Part shown: piece after piece, positions 24,110 to 31,107 of the stretch | How positions within the stretch are numbered: the first letter of the stretch is position 1 | Layout of the letters: every line of letters starts with the position of its first letter | Assembly (NCBI GenBank): GCA_038223055.1 | Contig: JBBRHF010000020.1 | Span: forward strand, 1-33,199 | DNA: 33,199 nucleotides | Reading direction: 5' to 3' | Source of the DNA: JBBRHF01 sp038223055 | Lineage (GTDB): Bacteria; Actinomycetota; Actinomycetes; JACCUZ01 | Position numbers and translations under genes: made by a program | The notes under the pieces: generated by a model | The model's database searches: none | What the model was told of the DNA's origin: nothing | The model's input: only the letters and a program-made list of their open reading frames with translations

Positions 24110-24480
24110 GCCTGTGCCCGCGACTACATCGCGCTGTGAGCAGGATCTGCAGACCAACACACAGAAGGGGGATTCTGGCGCACGAAACCGGCCGTAGAGG
24201 GGTCTTCTGTGTGTCCTTCTGCAGATTTCCAGGTCATCGGACCGTGCTGAAGGCCCGCCGAGTCCCGCGGCGGCCGGTCAGGGGATGCCCGACGGCGACG
24301 GACGAGCCTGCGTGTATCTCCCGCGGCCTTCCGTGCGGCGCTGGTGTCCGGACGCGCGCAAGCTCCGGCGGTCCCGGAGGGTGCGTTCGACTCCGCGAGA
24401 CGGGCAGCAGTCGCGGCCGGTGATCTGACACAGCGCCTGGACAGGTCGGCCCGTTGCGTGGGAGCCCGCTGCGAGCGGGC
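24110..24480. other. Non-coding stretch after rnpB
   Basis: No convincing protein gene on either strand in 371 bases. It holds one long imperfect inverted repeat (24145-24226) and, at its end, a terminator-like hairpin of the next minus-strand gene. The region around the repeat is more AT-rich than the window average. Confidence 0.6.
24145..24226. repeat. Long imperfect inverted repeat downstream of rnpB
   Basis: Left arm 24145-24167 is ATCTGCAG, ACCA, ACACACAGAAG; right arm 24204-24226 is CTTCTGTGTGT, CCTT, CTGCAGAT. Nineteen of 23 positions pair, as an 8-pair and an 11-pair stem around a 4x4 internal loop, with a 36-base apical loop. No T-run follows either side. It could be a small mobile-element relic (MITE-like), a regulatory RNA hairpin or a DNA-binding site. 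Confidence 0.8.
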
Positions 24481-24482
24481 TC
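24462..24482 (-). terminator. Hairpin at the end of the LLM oxidoreductase gene
   Basis: GAGCCCGCT (24462-24470) pairs perfectly with AGCGGGCTC (24474-24482) over a GCG loop. It overlaps the stop codon of the minus-strand gene. It lacks a T-run, as many actinobacterial terminators do. Confidence 0.55.
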
Positions 24483-25341
24483 AGGCAGCCAGTGCGATGT
24501 CGGCAAGCAGGCGCACCTGATCGGGATCGGAGACCGTGGGGTCGAAGATGAGCTCGTCCACGCCCATGTCGGCGAAGGCCGTCATGGCGCCCTGGATTGC
24601 CTCGGGAGTGCGCAGCGCGCCGCCGGCGATCATCTGGGCCGCGTCGCCCATCGGTTCGTAGTAGTCCAGCAGGTAGTCGCGCGACTGCTTCTCCGTTTCG
24701 CCCAGGGAGAAGTAGGTCAGCACCACGATCCGCGGCGAGCCTTCGCGGCCCGCTGTGGCCCAGCCCGCGCGGACGTCCTGGACGAAGGCCCGGATCATGT
24801 CCGGAGGTGCGCCACCACCGGTCCAGCCGACGCCGAACTCCACCACTCGACGGATCGTCGACTCGGTCATCCCGCCGATCAGCACGGGAATGCCGCCGGC
24901 CTGCGGCGGAGCCACCGGTCGGGTCCCCTCGAGCAGAGCCTCCCCCGCCCAGGCCCGGCGCAGGTCGGCCAACTGCTGGTCGAACGCGTGGCCTCGCCCA
25001 CCGAAAGGACGCCCGGTGAGCAGGTAGTCGCTCTCCCGCCAGCCGACGCTGAGGCCCAGGGTGAGGCGTCCACCGGTCAGCTCCTGCACCGTGGCTGACT
25101 GCTTCGCCAGCTCCGCGGTGCTGCGTGCGGGCGCGATCAGGACGTTGGAGACGAACCGGATCCGATCCGTGACCGCCCCGGCGGCGGCGAAAACCGTCAG
25201 TTCCTCGTACGTCGGGTAGGACACGGCCCCGATCGAGGCCAAGCTCGAGAACCCGGCCGCGTCCGCCCGCCGGGCCCACTCGAGCAACTGCCCACCAGTT
25301 GTTCCCCGAACGCTGTTCGGGATGCCGATGCCGATCTCCAT
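24481..25341 (-). CDS. LLM-class (luciferase-like) flavin-dependent oxidoreductase
   Basis: A 286-residue TIM-barrel enzyme of the bacterial luciferase/F420-dependent monooxygenase superfamily. Visible signatures are IGIGIPNS at the N-terminus, the DAAGFSSLAS strand-helix, SNVLIAPARS, and the strongly conserved GRLTLGLSVGWRESDY (about 90-105), followed by GGMTESTIRRV. Members use FMN or F420; the neighbouring F420-type PPOX gene and the F420 reductase at the window end make F420 plausible, but it is not shown. ATG 25341 follows AGGAG by nine bases. It is the third gene of a minus-strand run after the EAL-DICT and PPOX genes, with a 23-base gap. Substrate unknown. Confidence 0.85.
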   Translation of the reverse strand: MEIGIGIPNSVRGTTGGQLLEWARRADAAGFSSLASIGAVSYPTYEELTVFAAAGAVTDRIRFVSNVLIAPARSTAELAKQSATVQELTGGRLTLGLSVGWRESDYLLTGRPFGGRGHAFDQQLADLRRAWAGEALLEGTRPVAPPQAGGIPVLIGGMTESTIRRVVEFGVGWTGGGAPPDMIRAFVQDVRAGWATAGREGSPRIVVLTYFSLGETEKQSRDYLLDYYEPMGDAAQMIAGGALRTPEAIQGAMTAFADMGVDELIFDPTVSDPDQVRLLADIALAA

Positions 25342-25364
25342 CCGAAAGGCTCCTCTCACGTCGG

Positions 25365-25805
25365 TCAGGTGTGCCCGGACCAGCCGCTCCACCGCTGCAC
25401 GGTCACCGCGAGCAGCGGCCCGGCTGGTGCAACCGCACGGTACTGCGGGTGTCGTCGGGCCAGGGCCGCCAGCCCCGGATGATCTGCAGGTGGATCCTCG
25501 AGAACCGTCCCGAGGCCGTCGGCCCGCACCCACCACAGCCTCGACCAGTCGTCCTCGTAGTGGTCCACCAGTACGGCGCAGCGAGGTTCCCGACGTACGT
25601 TGGCCAGCCGTTGCAGGTGCTGGGTCCGCTTCGGTTTCGCGTCGACGACGGTGTAGACGGTGTTGGCCACCAGCTCGAAAACGATCGGCACCAGGTGCGG
25701 CCCGCCGTCCGGGCGCACGGTCGCCAACCGCGCGACGGGACTCGAGGCGAAACGGTCTCGCAGTTGCTCCTCGTCCACGCGCCGAGTCTGCCAGCGCGGG
25801 TGCAT
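25365..25805 (-). CDS. F420-dependent PPOX-class (pyridoxamine-oxidase-like) protein
   Basis: A 146-residue split beta-barrel protein of the PPOX/FMN-binding superfamily, closest in pattern to the TIGR03668 F420-linked group. Blocks are RFASSPVARLATVRPDGGPH (about 18-37), LVPIVFELVANTVYTVVDAKPK and RCAVLVDHYEDDWSRLWWVRADG (about 75-97). Such proteins use F420 or flavin for redox reactions; some bind F420 as chaperone-like proteins. ATG 25805 starts six bases after the stop of the EAL-DICT gene; GTG 25778 is an alternative that begins right at the conserved DEEQLRDRF. Neither has a good ribosome-binding site, so coupling to the upstream gene is likely. Confidence 0.82.
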   Translation of the reverse strand: MHPRWQTRRVDEEQLRDRFASSPVARLATVRPDGGPHLVPIVFELVANTVYTVVDAKPKRTQHLQRLANVRREPRCAVLVDHYEDDWSRLWWVRADGLGTVLEDPPADHPGLAALARRHPQYRAVAPAGPLLAVTVQRWSGWSGHT

Positions 25806-25811
25806 TGCCCG

Positions 25812-27104
25812 TCAGCCCCGGTCGGAACCCCGCGTCACGACGGCAGGCGGGGGAACGACACGAGAGAGCAGCCCGTGCGCGGCCGCGACGACCGCGTCCC
25901 GCTCATAGGTCAAGGCATACTCGAACATGCGCTCCATCTCTGGCCCGTCGTCGTGGAGGTCTCGGGCGAGCAAGGCCGCGCTGAAGTGCGGGCTCAGCAC
26001 CACGACATCCCACTCGCCGAGCAGCGGGTCGTCCGCGCGCAGTGTCGCTCCGCGCAAGCCCGGCAGCGGCGCCGCCGGAAGTCCCTCGCCGAGCGCGCAG
26101 ACGAAGCCGGTGCCGGCGACCAGGTCCCGATACCGCTCAGCGGTGGATGGCGTGAAGTGACGCGCCTCCTGGAAGGCCGCGGCGACCACGCAGGTCTCAC
26201 CCAGCCGCAGCGCCGCGCGCTCGAGGTGCTTGCTGAGCTCGATCAGCAGCGACTTGGGCGACCGCCGCAGGATCGTCGTCTCCGGCAGGCAGTCGAACGG
26301 CGTGCGGCCAGGGTCCCTCGACACGGTCGCGAGACGTGGCGGCAGGACCAGCTCGCCCACGCCGTACGTCGTGGCCGCTCCCGGCCCGGGCCGGCCGAAC
26401 AGCCAACCCTGACCCAGGGTCGCACCGAGGGCACGGGCGAACATGAGGTGCGCCTCGTTCTCGATGCCTTCGGCCAGCACCATCGCGCCGCTGTGCTCGG
26501 CATAGGCGTTGACCGCGTTCATGATCTCTGACACCGCTGGACCCGGGCGGTCCTGCACCAGCCGCAGGTCGAGCTTGACCACGTCCGGGCGCAACAGCGG
26601 CATGAACGCCACGGATGCCGCCTCGGCGCCCACGTCGTCCAGCGCGACACCCCACCCGAGGTCTCGGACCCGCTCCACGGTGTAGAGCAGCTCGGCGGGC
26701 CGGGTGGCCAGCGCCCGCTCGGTGATCTCCATGACGACCCGCAGCTCGCCCGGCGCCGCCTCGGCGATAGCCAGCAGATCGCGCAGCGGCGCGCGGTCGA
26801 GCACCTCCGGCTCCACGTTGACGAAGACCGTCAGCGGGGCGAGCAGCCCCTGCTTCACCGCCCCCTCGAACGCCGCCCGCCGGCAGGCTGCGTCAAGCTC
26901 GCCCAGTCGCCCCGCATCTCGTGCGGCCGCGAACAGCGCGTCGGGACTGTGCAGCGGCCCGGCGGGGCCGCGGGCCAGAGCCTCGTAGGCCACGACCCGC
27001 CCGGTGTCCAGCTCCACGATGGGTTGGAACACGCTGCGCACCGATCGCGAGCCGAGCACGTCGTCGATCGAGGACACGGCGGTGCTGGCAAGAAGGGTGG
27101 TCAC
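25812..27104 (-). CDS. EAL-domain c-di-GMP phosphodiesterase with C-terminal DICT domain
   Basis: A 430-residue soluble protein. Residues 20-245 are an EAL domain that should hydrolyse c-di-GMP to pGpG: Glu41-Ala42-Leu43 in YEALARG, Asn96 in FVNVEPE, Glu126 in MEITERA, Asp156-Asp157 in LDDVG, Lys177 in VVKLDL, Glu212 in AEGIE and Gln232 in GQGWLFG. All metal and substrate residues are present, with DDVG in place of the commoner DDFG. Residues about 280-420 fit the DICT domain, a predicted sensor found with c-di-GMP and two-component proteins (SPKSLLIELSKHLE, FQEARHFTP, WDVVVLSPHFSAALLARDL). No GGDEF or membrane segment. GTG 27104 is the natural start. It heads a minus-strand run with the PPOX and LLM genes, which links signalling to redox genes only by position. 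Confidence 0.85.
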   Translation of the reverse strand: MTTLLASTAVSSIDDVLGSRSVRSVFQPIVELDTGRVVAYEALARGPAGPLHSPDALFAAARDAGRLGELDAACRRAAFEGAVKQGLLAPLTVFVNVEPEVLDRAPLRDLLAIAEAAPGELRVVMEITERALATRPAELLYTVERVRDLGWGVALDDVGAEAASVAFMPLLRPDVVKLDLRLVQDRPGPAVSEIMNAVNAYAEHSGAMVLAEGIENEAHLMFARALGATLGQGWLFGRPGPGAATTYGVGELVLPPRLATVSRDPGRTPFDCLPETTILRRSPKSLLIELSKHLERAALRLGETCVVAAAFQEARHFTPSTAERYRDLVAGTGFVCALGEGLPAAPLPGLRGATLRADDPLLGEWDVVVLSPHFSAALLARDLHDDGPEMERMFEYALTYERDAVVAAAHGLLSRVVPPPAVVTRGSDRG

Positions 27105-27143
27105 CCGTCTACTGTCGGCAGGTCTGGCCCGGCTCTGAAACCG

Positions 27144-27824
27144 CTAGCGCCGGCGGGTCCCCGCAGGCGCCAGGTCTCGTGCGGCCTCCTCCTCGAGCGC
27201 CACCAGGTCGACCACCCGGGTTGCGGCGTGGCGCAGGCGGTCGCTGAGCGCCTCCGTCCCGGGGCTCAGAACGGTCAGCGGCCCTCGGTCGGCCAACGAA
27301 GCGAAGATGCCGTCGTTGCTCAGGATCGTTACCTGGATGGCGTCGGCCGCCAGTGCGTCGGTCGCGTCGAGAAGCACGTGATCGGCCACGTCGCTGCCAT
27401 CGGCCACCGCCCGCGCACCAGCCGCGAACTCGGCCAGGTGCGGACGACCCCGCCGGACCGCGCCGCGCTGACCGGCGAGCACGACCTGGTCGGCCTGCCG
27501 GGCCAGGGTCACCACGGCGGCCATCCGCGCCCGCCACCGCTTCGGGTCGGCCCGCAGGTTGTCCAGGTCGACGAGCAGCACCCGGGTGCGGGGGCCGGGA
27601 ACCCACATCACGTTGCGCTCCAACCAGTCGGACAAGGCCACGGCGAGCGGTTCGCCCGGAGCCACGGCGAGCGGTTCGCTCGGAGCCACGGCGAGCGGTT
27701 CGCGTACGTCGAGCACAGCGCCCGAAACCGGGGAGCGGCGGCTGCTCGCCCGCGCGGACGGGAGGGCCCGCAGGTCCACCCACTCGTAGTCGTCCCACCC
27801 GTTCGGCGCGCCGCCCAGTCCCAT
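27144..27824 (-). CDS. NYN/PIN-like nuclease-type domain protein
   Basis: A 226-residue protein. Residues 80-200 look like a NYN/PIN-fold ribonuclease domain: VLLVDLDNLRADPKRW (83-98; Asp86, Asp88), a second acidic set GSDVADHVLLDATDAL (143-158), and VTILSNDGIFASLA (165-178; Asp171). Acid placement fits the metal-dependent NYN/PIN active site, but the match is from pattern only and no RNA target is known. The N-terminal 35 residues include GWDDYEWVDLRALPS. Between them lie three copies of a repeat read as EPLAVAP/ EPLAVAL, coded by a 24-base tandem repeat. ATG 27824 has no clear ribosome-binding site. Upstream frame extension into 28145 is low-complexity proline/serine sequence antisense to the GMC gene and is rejected. 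Confidence 0.65.
   Translation of the reverse strand: MGLGGAPNGWDDYEWVDLRALPSARASSRRSPVSGAVLDVREPLAVAPSEPLAVAPGEPLAVALSDWLERNVMWVPGPRTRVLLVDLDNLRADPKRWRARMAAVVTLARQADQVVLAGQRGAVRRGRPHLAEFAAGARAVADGSDVADHVLLDATDALAADAIQVTILSNDGIFASLADRGPLTVLSPGTEALSDRLRHAATRVVDLVALEEEAARDLAPAGTRRR
27637..27708 (-). repeat. Three 24-base tandem repeats in the NYN-like gene
   Basis: Units at 27637-27660, 27661-27684 and 27685-27708 share GCCACGGCGAGCGGTTCGC and differ in the last five bases. They code EPLAVAP-type heptapeptide-plus-one units, in frame. Confidence 0.9.
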
Positions 27825-27894
27825 CCCGCCAGTCTCTCGTGGCGCAAGCGCAGGACGCGCCGCGCCACACCGGACTGGCGGCGCAACCGTGCCG

Positions 27895-29709
27895 CTAACG
27901 ACCCGCCGGGTCCCCGCTTCGGCGGGCCGGGACCACGTCGACCGATGTGTACGGCGAGCCCAGCGGAGGTCGCGGGTCGCGCTCACCGGGACCGGGCGCT
28001 GAGGAGCCTGCCCCGGACACGTCGAACCCGGACGCGTCGAACCCGGACGCGTCGAACCCGGGCGCGTCGAACCCGGCGGACTTGTTGGGCCAGAAGGCCA
28101 TCGCGCGCTCGGCCTGCGCGGTGATGGTGAGCGAGGGGTTGGCACCCAGGTTGGCCGACACGGCGGCGCCGTCGACGACGTGCAGCCCTTCGTGGCCGAA
28201 GACCCGGTGCCAGCCGTCGATGACCCCCTGCTCCGGTGAGGCGCCGATCACGGCTCCGCCGAGGAAGTGCGCGGTCATCGGGGCGCCGAGGATCTCCCCG
28301 ATGTTGCCGCGCGGGTCGCCGCCGAGCACGGTCGCCAGGCGGCGTACGGCGTCGTTGCCCTCAGGCACCCAGGAGGGGTTGGGCTGGCCGTGGCCCTGCC
28401 GCGAGGTGAGCCGCCAGCGGCCCAGCAGCCCGCACCGTCCGGACAGGGTCAGCGAGTTGTCGACCGACTGCATGACCAGCGCGATGACCGTGCGCTCGGA
28501 CCAGTGGCGCACCGACAGCGACCGGGCCAGCCGGCCGGGGTGCCGCAGGCCTTCGCGGGCCCACCGCAGCACCCTCGGGCCGGGACCGCCGTCGGTCAGG
28601 ACCGTGCTCAGCAGGCCCATCGCGTTGGACCCCCTGCCGTAGCGCACCGGCTCGATGTGGGTGTCGAGTGTGGGGTGGAACGAGGAGGTGATGGCGACGC
28701 CGCGGCTGAAGTCGATGTCGCCGCGCCGCGCGGTGGCGCCCAAGAGCGACTCGCTGTTCGTGCGGGTGAGGTGGCCCAGCCGGCTGGACAGTCGTGGGAG
28801 CAGACCCTCGTCGCGCATGCGGTGCATCAGTCGCTGGGTGCCGTAGGCGCCGGCGGCGAGCACGACGTGCTCGGCGGTCACGGTGCGCTCGGTGCGGGCG
28901 GGCAGCCACGCCCCGGTGCGCACCGCGGTGACCTCCCAGCGGCCGTCGGGGAGCTCGCGAAGCCGGGTCACCGTCGTCAGCGGGTGCACCTCGGCGCCGG
29001 CCCACGGGTCGCCGGCCCACTCGGCGCCGGCCAACGGGTCGCCGGCCCACTCGGCGCCGGCCCGCTCGGCGAGCCACAGGTAGTTCTTCGGCAACGTGTT
29101 CTTTGCTCCGTGCCGGCAGCCCGTCATGCAGGCTCCGCACTGGTGGCAGCCGGTGCGCGCAGGCCCGGCCCCGCCGAAGAAGGGGTCAGGCACGGTCTGG
29201 CCCGGTGTGGTGCCGAAGAAGACGCCGACCGGGGCGAGGGTGAACGTATGACCGACTCCCATCTGCTCGGCGACGGCGCGCATCGCGTTGTCGGCGGGGG
29301 TGACGGTGGGGTTCGTGACGACGCCGAGCATTCGGGTGGCCAGCGCGTAGTAGGGCGCGAGCTCGGCGCGCCAGTCGGCGATGGCGGCCCACTGCGGGTC
29401 GTCGTAGAACGCGTCGTGGGGCTCGTAGAGCGTGTTGGCGTAAACCAGCGAGCCGCCCCCGACGCCCGCTCCGGCCAGGATCGTCACGTCGGGCAGCCGG
29501 TGGATGCGCTGGATGCCGAAGCACCCCAGCCGCGGTGCCCACAGAAACCGGCGCAGGTCCCAGGAGGTGCGGGCGAACTCGTCGTCGTCGAACCGCCTCC
29601 CGGCCTCGAGGACCGCGACCCGGTAGCCCTTCTCGGTGAGGCGCAGCGCAGCCACCGAGCCGCCGAAGCCCGAGCCGACGACGACCACGTCGTACGACGG
29701 CGGACTCAC
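27895..29709 (-). CDS. GMC-type FAD-dependent oxidoreductase (cholesterol-oxidase-like)
   Basis: A 604-residue flavoenzyme related to ChoD-type GMC oxidoreductases of actinobacteria. The FAD-binding VVVVGSGFGGSVAALRL is at 8-24, and the second GMC signature AGAGVGGGSLVYANTL at 80-95. Cys188, Cys191, Cys194 and Cys198 form CxxCxxCxxxC (GCHQCGACMTGC), common in this subfamily and like an iron-sulphur site. The C-terminal GMC domain has HFLGGAVIG and the final FAD/substrate segment HVVDGAAVSANLGANPSLT. Two low-complexity inserts break the usual sequence: GAEWAGDP repeats at about 218-240, and GFDASGFDA repeats after MAFWPNK near 545-560. Substrate is probably a sterol or alcohol, not proved. GTG 29709 is chosen from the conserved start SYDVVVVGSG. 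It follows the small lysine-rich gene by 48 bases. Confidence 0.85.
   Translation of the reverse strand: MSPPSYDVVVVGSGFGGSVAALRLTEKGYRVAVLEAGRRFDDDEFARTSWDLRRFLWAPRLGCFGIQRIHRLPDVTILAGAGVGGGSLVYANTLYEPHDAFYDDPQWAAIADWRAELAPYYALATRMLGVVTNPTVTPADNAMRAVAEQMGVGHTFTLAPVGVFFGTTPGQTVPDPFFGGAGPARTGCHQCGACMTGCRHGAKNTLPKNYLWLAERAGAEWAGDPLAGAEWAGDPWAGAEVHPLTTVTRLRELPDGRWEVTAVRTGAWLPARTERTVTAEHVVLAAGAYGTQRLMHRMRDEGLLPRLSSRLGHLTRTNSESLLGATARRGDIDFSRGVAITSSFHPTLDTHIEPVRYGRGSNAMGLLSTVLTDGGPGPRVLRWAREGLRHPGRLARSLSVRHWSERTVIALVMQSVDNSLTLSGRCGLLGRWRLTSRQGHGQPNPSWVPEGNDAVRRLATVLGGDPRGNIGEILGAPMTAHFLGGAVIGASPEQGVIDGWHRVFGHEGLHVVDGAAVSANLGANPSLTITAQAERAMAFWPNKSAGFDAPGFDASGFDASGFDVSGAGSSAPGPGERDPRPPLGSPYTSVDVVPARRSGDPAGR
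28016..28075 (-). repeat. Four 15-base tandem repeats in the GMC gene 3' part
   Basis: Units 28016-28030, 28031-28045, 28046-28060 and 28061-28075 share CGTCGAACCCG. They code GFDAP/GFDAS/GFDVS pentapeptides in an insert near the C-terminus. Confidence 0.9.
28991..29066 (-). repeat. 30-base tandem repeat in the GMC gene
   Basis: Two near-identical 30-base units (28991-29020, 29021-29050; one mismatch) and a partial third. They code the duplicated AGAEWAGDP segment after the cysteine cluster. Confidence 0.85.
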
Positions 29710-29757
29710 GGCGGACTGTCGGAACCGCCGGCTACCGCAGGCCTGCGGCCCGCCGGT

Positions 29758-29895
29758 TCAGCGCTTCTTGGCGGGCGGGACGATCGAGGACTGCGTCTTG
29801 CCTTCGGCCTTCTCGTGCTTGGCGGCGCGCTTCTCCTTGAGGGACTTGCCGGTCTTCTTCTGGGACATCTGCTGTCGGGGTGACTTGTCGGCCAT
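29758..29895 (-). CDS. Small lysine-rich protein, 45 residues
   Basis: An open frame of 46 codons: ATG 29895 to TGA 29758. The product begins MADKSPRQQMSQKKTGKSLK and ends SSIVPPAKKR, with 12 lysines and 3 arginines, so it is very basic. Short proteins of this pattern (ADKSPRQ... KSLKEKRA.KH.KAEGK) recur in actinobacteria as uncharacterised proteins; I recall the pattern but no function. Its charge suggests binding to RNA, DNA or the ribosome, which is inference. A GGGAG/AGG stretch precedes an unusual run of seven A residues that runs into the ATG. It lies between map and the GMC gene, all on the minus strand, and is too short for many gene finders. Confidence 0.8.
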   Translation of the reverse strand: MADKSPRQQMSQKKTGKSLKEKRAAKHEKAEGKTQSSIVPPAKKR

Positions 29896-29937
29896 TTTTT
29901 TGCCTGCTCCCTGGTGGGGGGCGCCCTGGTTGGCTCC

Positions 29938-29996
29938 GCTGGCTCGACAGTACGCGTCCTTCGGTGTTCCTGGTGCGGCCCGCGCGCCGAGCCAGC
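29938..29996. repeat. Inverted repeat between map and the lysine-rich gene
   Basis: GCTGGCTCG (29938-29946) and CGAGCCAGC (29988-29996) are perfect 9-base arms with a 41-base spacer, 36 bases past the map stop on the minus strand. Could be a terminator or a control site of the small gene. Confidence 0.45.
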
Positions 29997-30031
29997 AGAT
30001 CGGGGGCGGCCTGCGTCGGGGACGGCGGCGG

Positions 30032-30883
30032 TTAGGGCATCGTGAGGATCTCGTGGCCGGTCTCGGTGACGAGCACGGTGTGCTCGAACTGGGCCGACCG
30101 GCGGCCGTCGCGGGTCACGACGGTCCAGCCGTCGTCCCACATCTCCCAATCGTGGCCGCCGCCGAGGTTGAGCATCGGTTCGATGGTGAAGGTCATGCCC
30201 GGCTCCATGACGGTCTGGTAACTCGGGTCGTCGTAGTGGACGATGACCATCCCGGAGTGGAACGACGTGCCGATGCCGTGACCGGTGAAGTCGCGCACGA
30301 CGCCGTAGCCGAACCGGCGCGCATAGGACTCGATGACCCGCCCGATCACGCTGATCGGGCGCCCGGGGGCGACGCTGCGGGCGCCGCGCATCATCGCCTC
30401 GTGGGTGCGCTCCAGCAGCTGCCGCGACTCCTCGTCGACCTCGCCGACGGGGTAGGTGGCGTCGGTGTCGCCGTGCACCCCTCCGATGAAGGCGGTGATG
30501 TCGATGTTGACGATGTCCCCGTTGCGCAGCACCGTCGAGTCGGGGATCCCGTGGCAGATGACCTCGTTGATCGACGTGCACAGGGACTTGGGATAGCCGC
30601 GGTAGCCCAGCGTCGATGGATAGGCGCCGTGGTCGCAGAGGAACTCGTGCCCGACCCGGTCGAGGGTGTCGGTGATCACCCCCGGCTCGATATGGCGGCT
30701 GACCTCGACCAAGGCATCCGCCGCGAGCTTGCCGGCGAAGCGCATCCGCTCGATGGTCTCGGCGTCCTTGATCTCGGACCCGCGGAAGGGCAGGGGGGTC
30801 TTCTGACCGACGTACTCGGGGCGCTCGATGTGGTCGGGAACGGCTCGCAGCGGTGAGCGCGTGCCTGGGGTCAGGGTCGACAT
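30032..30883 (-). CDS. map: Methionine aminopeptidase, type I
   Basis: Removes the initiator methionine from new proteins. The 283-residue protein has the pita-bread fold with all five metal ligands: Asp128 in VNIDIT, Asp139 in HGDTDATY, His202 in TGHGIG, Glu235 in FTIEPML and Glu267 in QFEHTV, plus the catalytic-pocket His111 in CHGIP. The N-terminal 40 residues (GTRSPLRAVPDHIERPEY) include the short proline-rich extension seen in actinobacterial type Ic enzymes. ATG 30883 has TAGACT eight bases upstream and no ribosome-binding site, so leaderless translation is likely. It is divergent from the 59-residue gene and shares a palindrome with it. Actinobacteria often carry two map genes; only one is seen here. 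Confidence 0.95.
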   Translation of the reverse strand: MSTLTPGTRSPLRAVPDHIERPEYVGQKTPLPFRGSEIKDAETIERMRFAGKLAADALVEVSRHIEPGVITDTLDRVGHEFLCDHGAYPSTLGYRGYPKSLCTSINEVICHGIPDSTVLRNGDIVNIDITAFIGGVHGDTDATYPVGEVDEESRQLLERTHEAMMRGARSVAPGRPISVIGRVIESYARRFGYGVVRDFTGHGIGTSFHSGMVIVHYDDPSYQTVMEPGMTFTIEPMLNLGGGHDWEMWDDGWTVVTRDGRRSAQFEHTVLVTETGHEILTMP

Positions 30884-30891
30884 GGTGCACC

Positions 30892-30897
30892 AGTCTA
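30892..30897 (-). promoter_or_regulatory. -10 element of the map promoter
   Basis: TAGACT on the minus strand lies eight bases before the map ATG. No ribosome-binding site intervenes. Confidence 0.45.
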
Positions 30898-30903
30898 GAT
30901 CGA

Positions 30904-30918
30904 GGGCACGATGTGCCC
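30904..30918. promoter_or_regulatory. Palindrome in the map/59-residue gene divergent promoter
   Basis: GGGCAC-GAT-GTGCCC, perfect 6-base arms and a 3-base spacer, ends directly before ATG 30919. It contains CACGAT six bases before that ATG, a possible -10, and lies 21-35 bases upstream of map. Likely a control site for one or both genes. Confidence 0.45.
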
Positions 30919-31098
30919 ATGAGCCAACAGTTCTGGTACTGCTTGACCCACCAGTCCGTCGAGACCGGGGACGGGTGCCCCAACAAGGAGCGGCTGGGAC
31001 CCTACGAGACCGCGGCCGAGGCGGCCTCGGCGATCAGCCGGGCCGCGGAGCGCTCGGAGCAGTGGGACGACGACCCTGCGTGGAAGGACGACGACTGA
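30919..31098 (+). CDS. Small acidic protein, 59 residues, map-linked
   Basis: A 59-residue cytosolic protein starting MSQQFWYCLTHQSVE, with GCPNKERLGPYETAAEAASA in the middle and an acidic end (QWDDDPAWKDDD). The Cys/His pattern (WYCLTHQ and DGCPN) suggests a small metal-binding fold, but only two cysteines and one histidine are present. Proteins of this type sit beside map in several actinobacteria in my memory; function unknown. ATG 30919 is preceded by a palindrome and no ribosome-binding site, so leaderless initiation is likely. An upstream ATG at 30853 would overlap the map promoter and is rejected. It ends nine bases from the MFS gene, convergently. Confidence 0.75.
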   Translation: MSQQFWYCLTHQSVETGDGCPNKERLGPYETAAEAASAISRAAERSEQWDDDPAWKDDD

Positions 31099-31107
31099 GC
31101 CGGCCCG

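Noticed and set aside
24145..24226. The inverted repeat as an ordinary rnpB terminator
   Set aside because: The loop is 36 bases, no T-run follows, and it begins 36 bases after the RNA end; possible but not the best reading.
24040..24423. A 127-codon plus-strand open frame over the rnpB 3' end
   Set aside because: Begins inside a certain structural RNA and has no protein signature.
27637..27708. Three evenly spaced repeats as a CRISPR array
   Set aside because: Units are only 24 bases, adjoin without unique spacers, and code in-frame peptide repeats; no cas gene is near.
27825..28145. N-terminal extension of the NYN-like protein
   Set aside because: The added sequence is proline/serine/threonine low complexity antisense to the GMC gene's repeat; the start at 27824 is more plausible.
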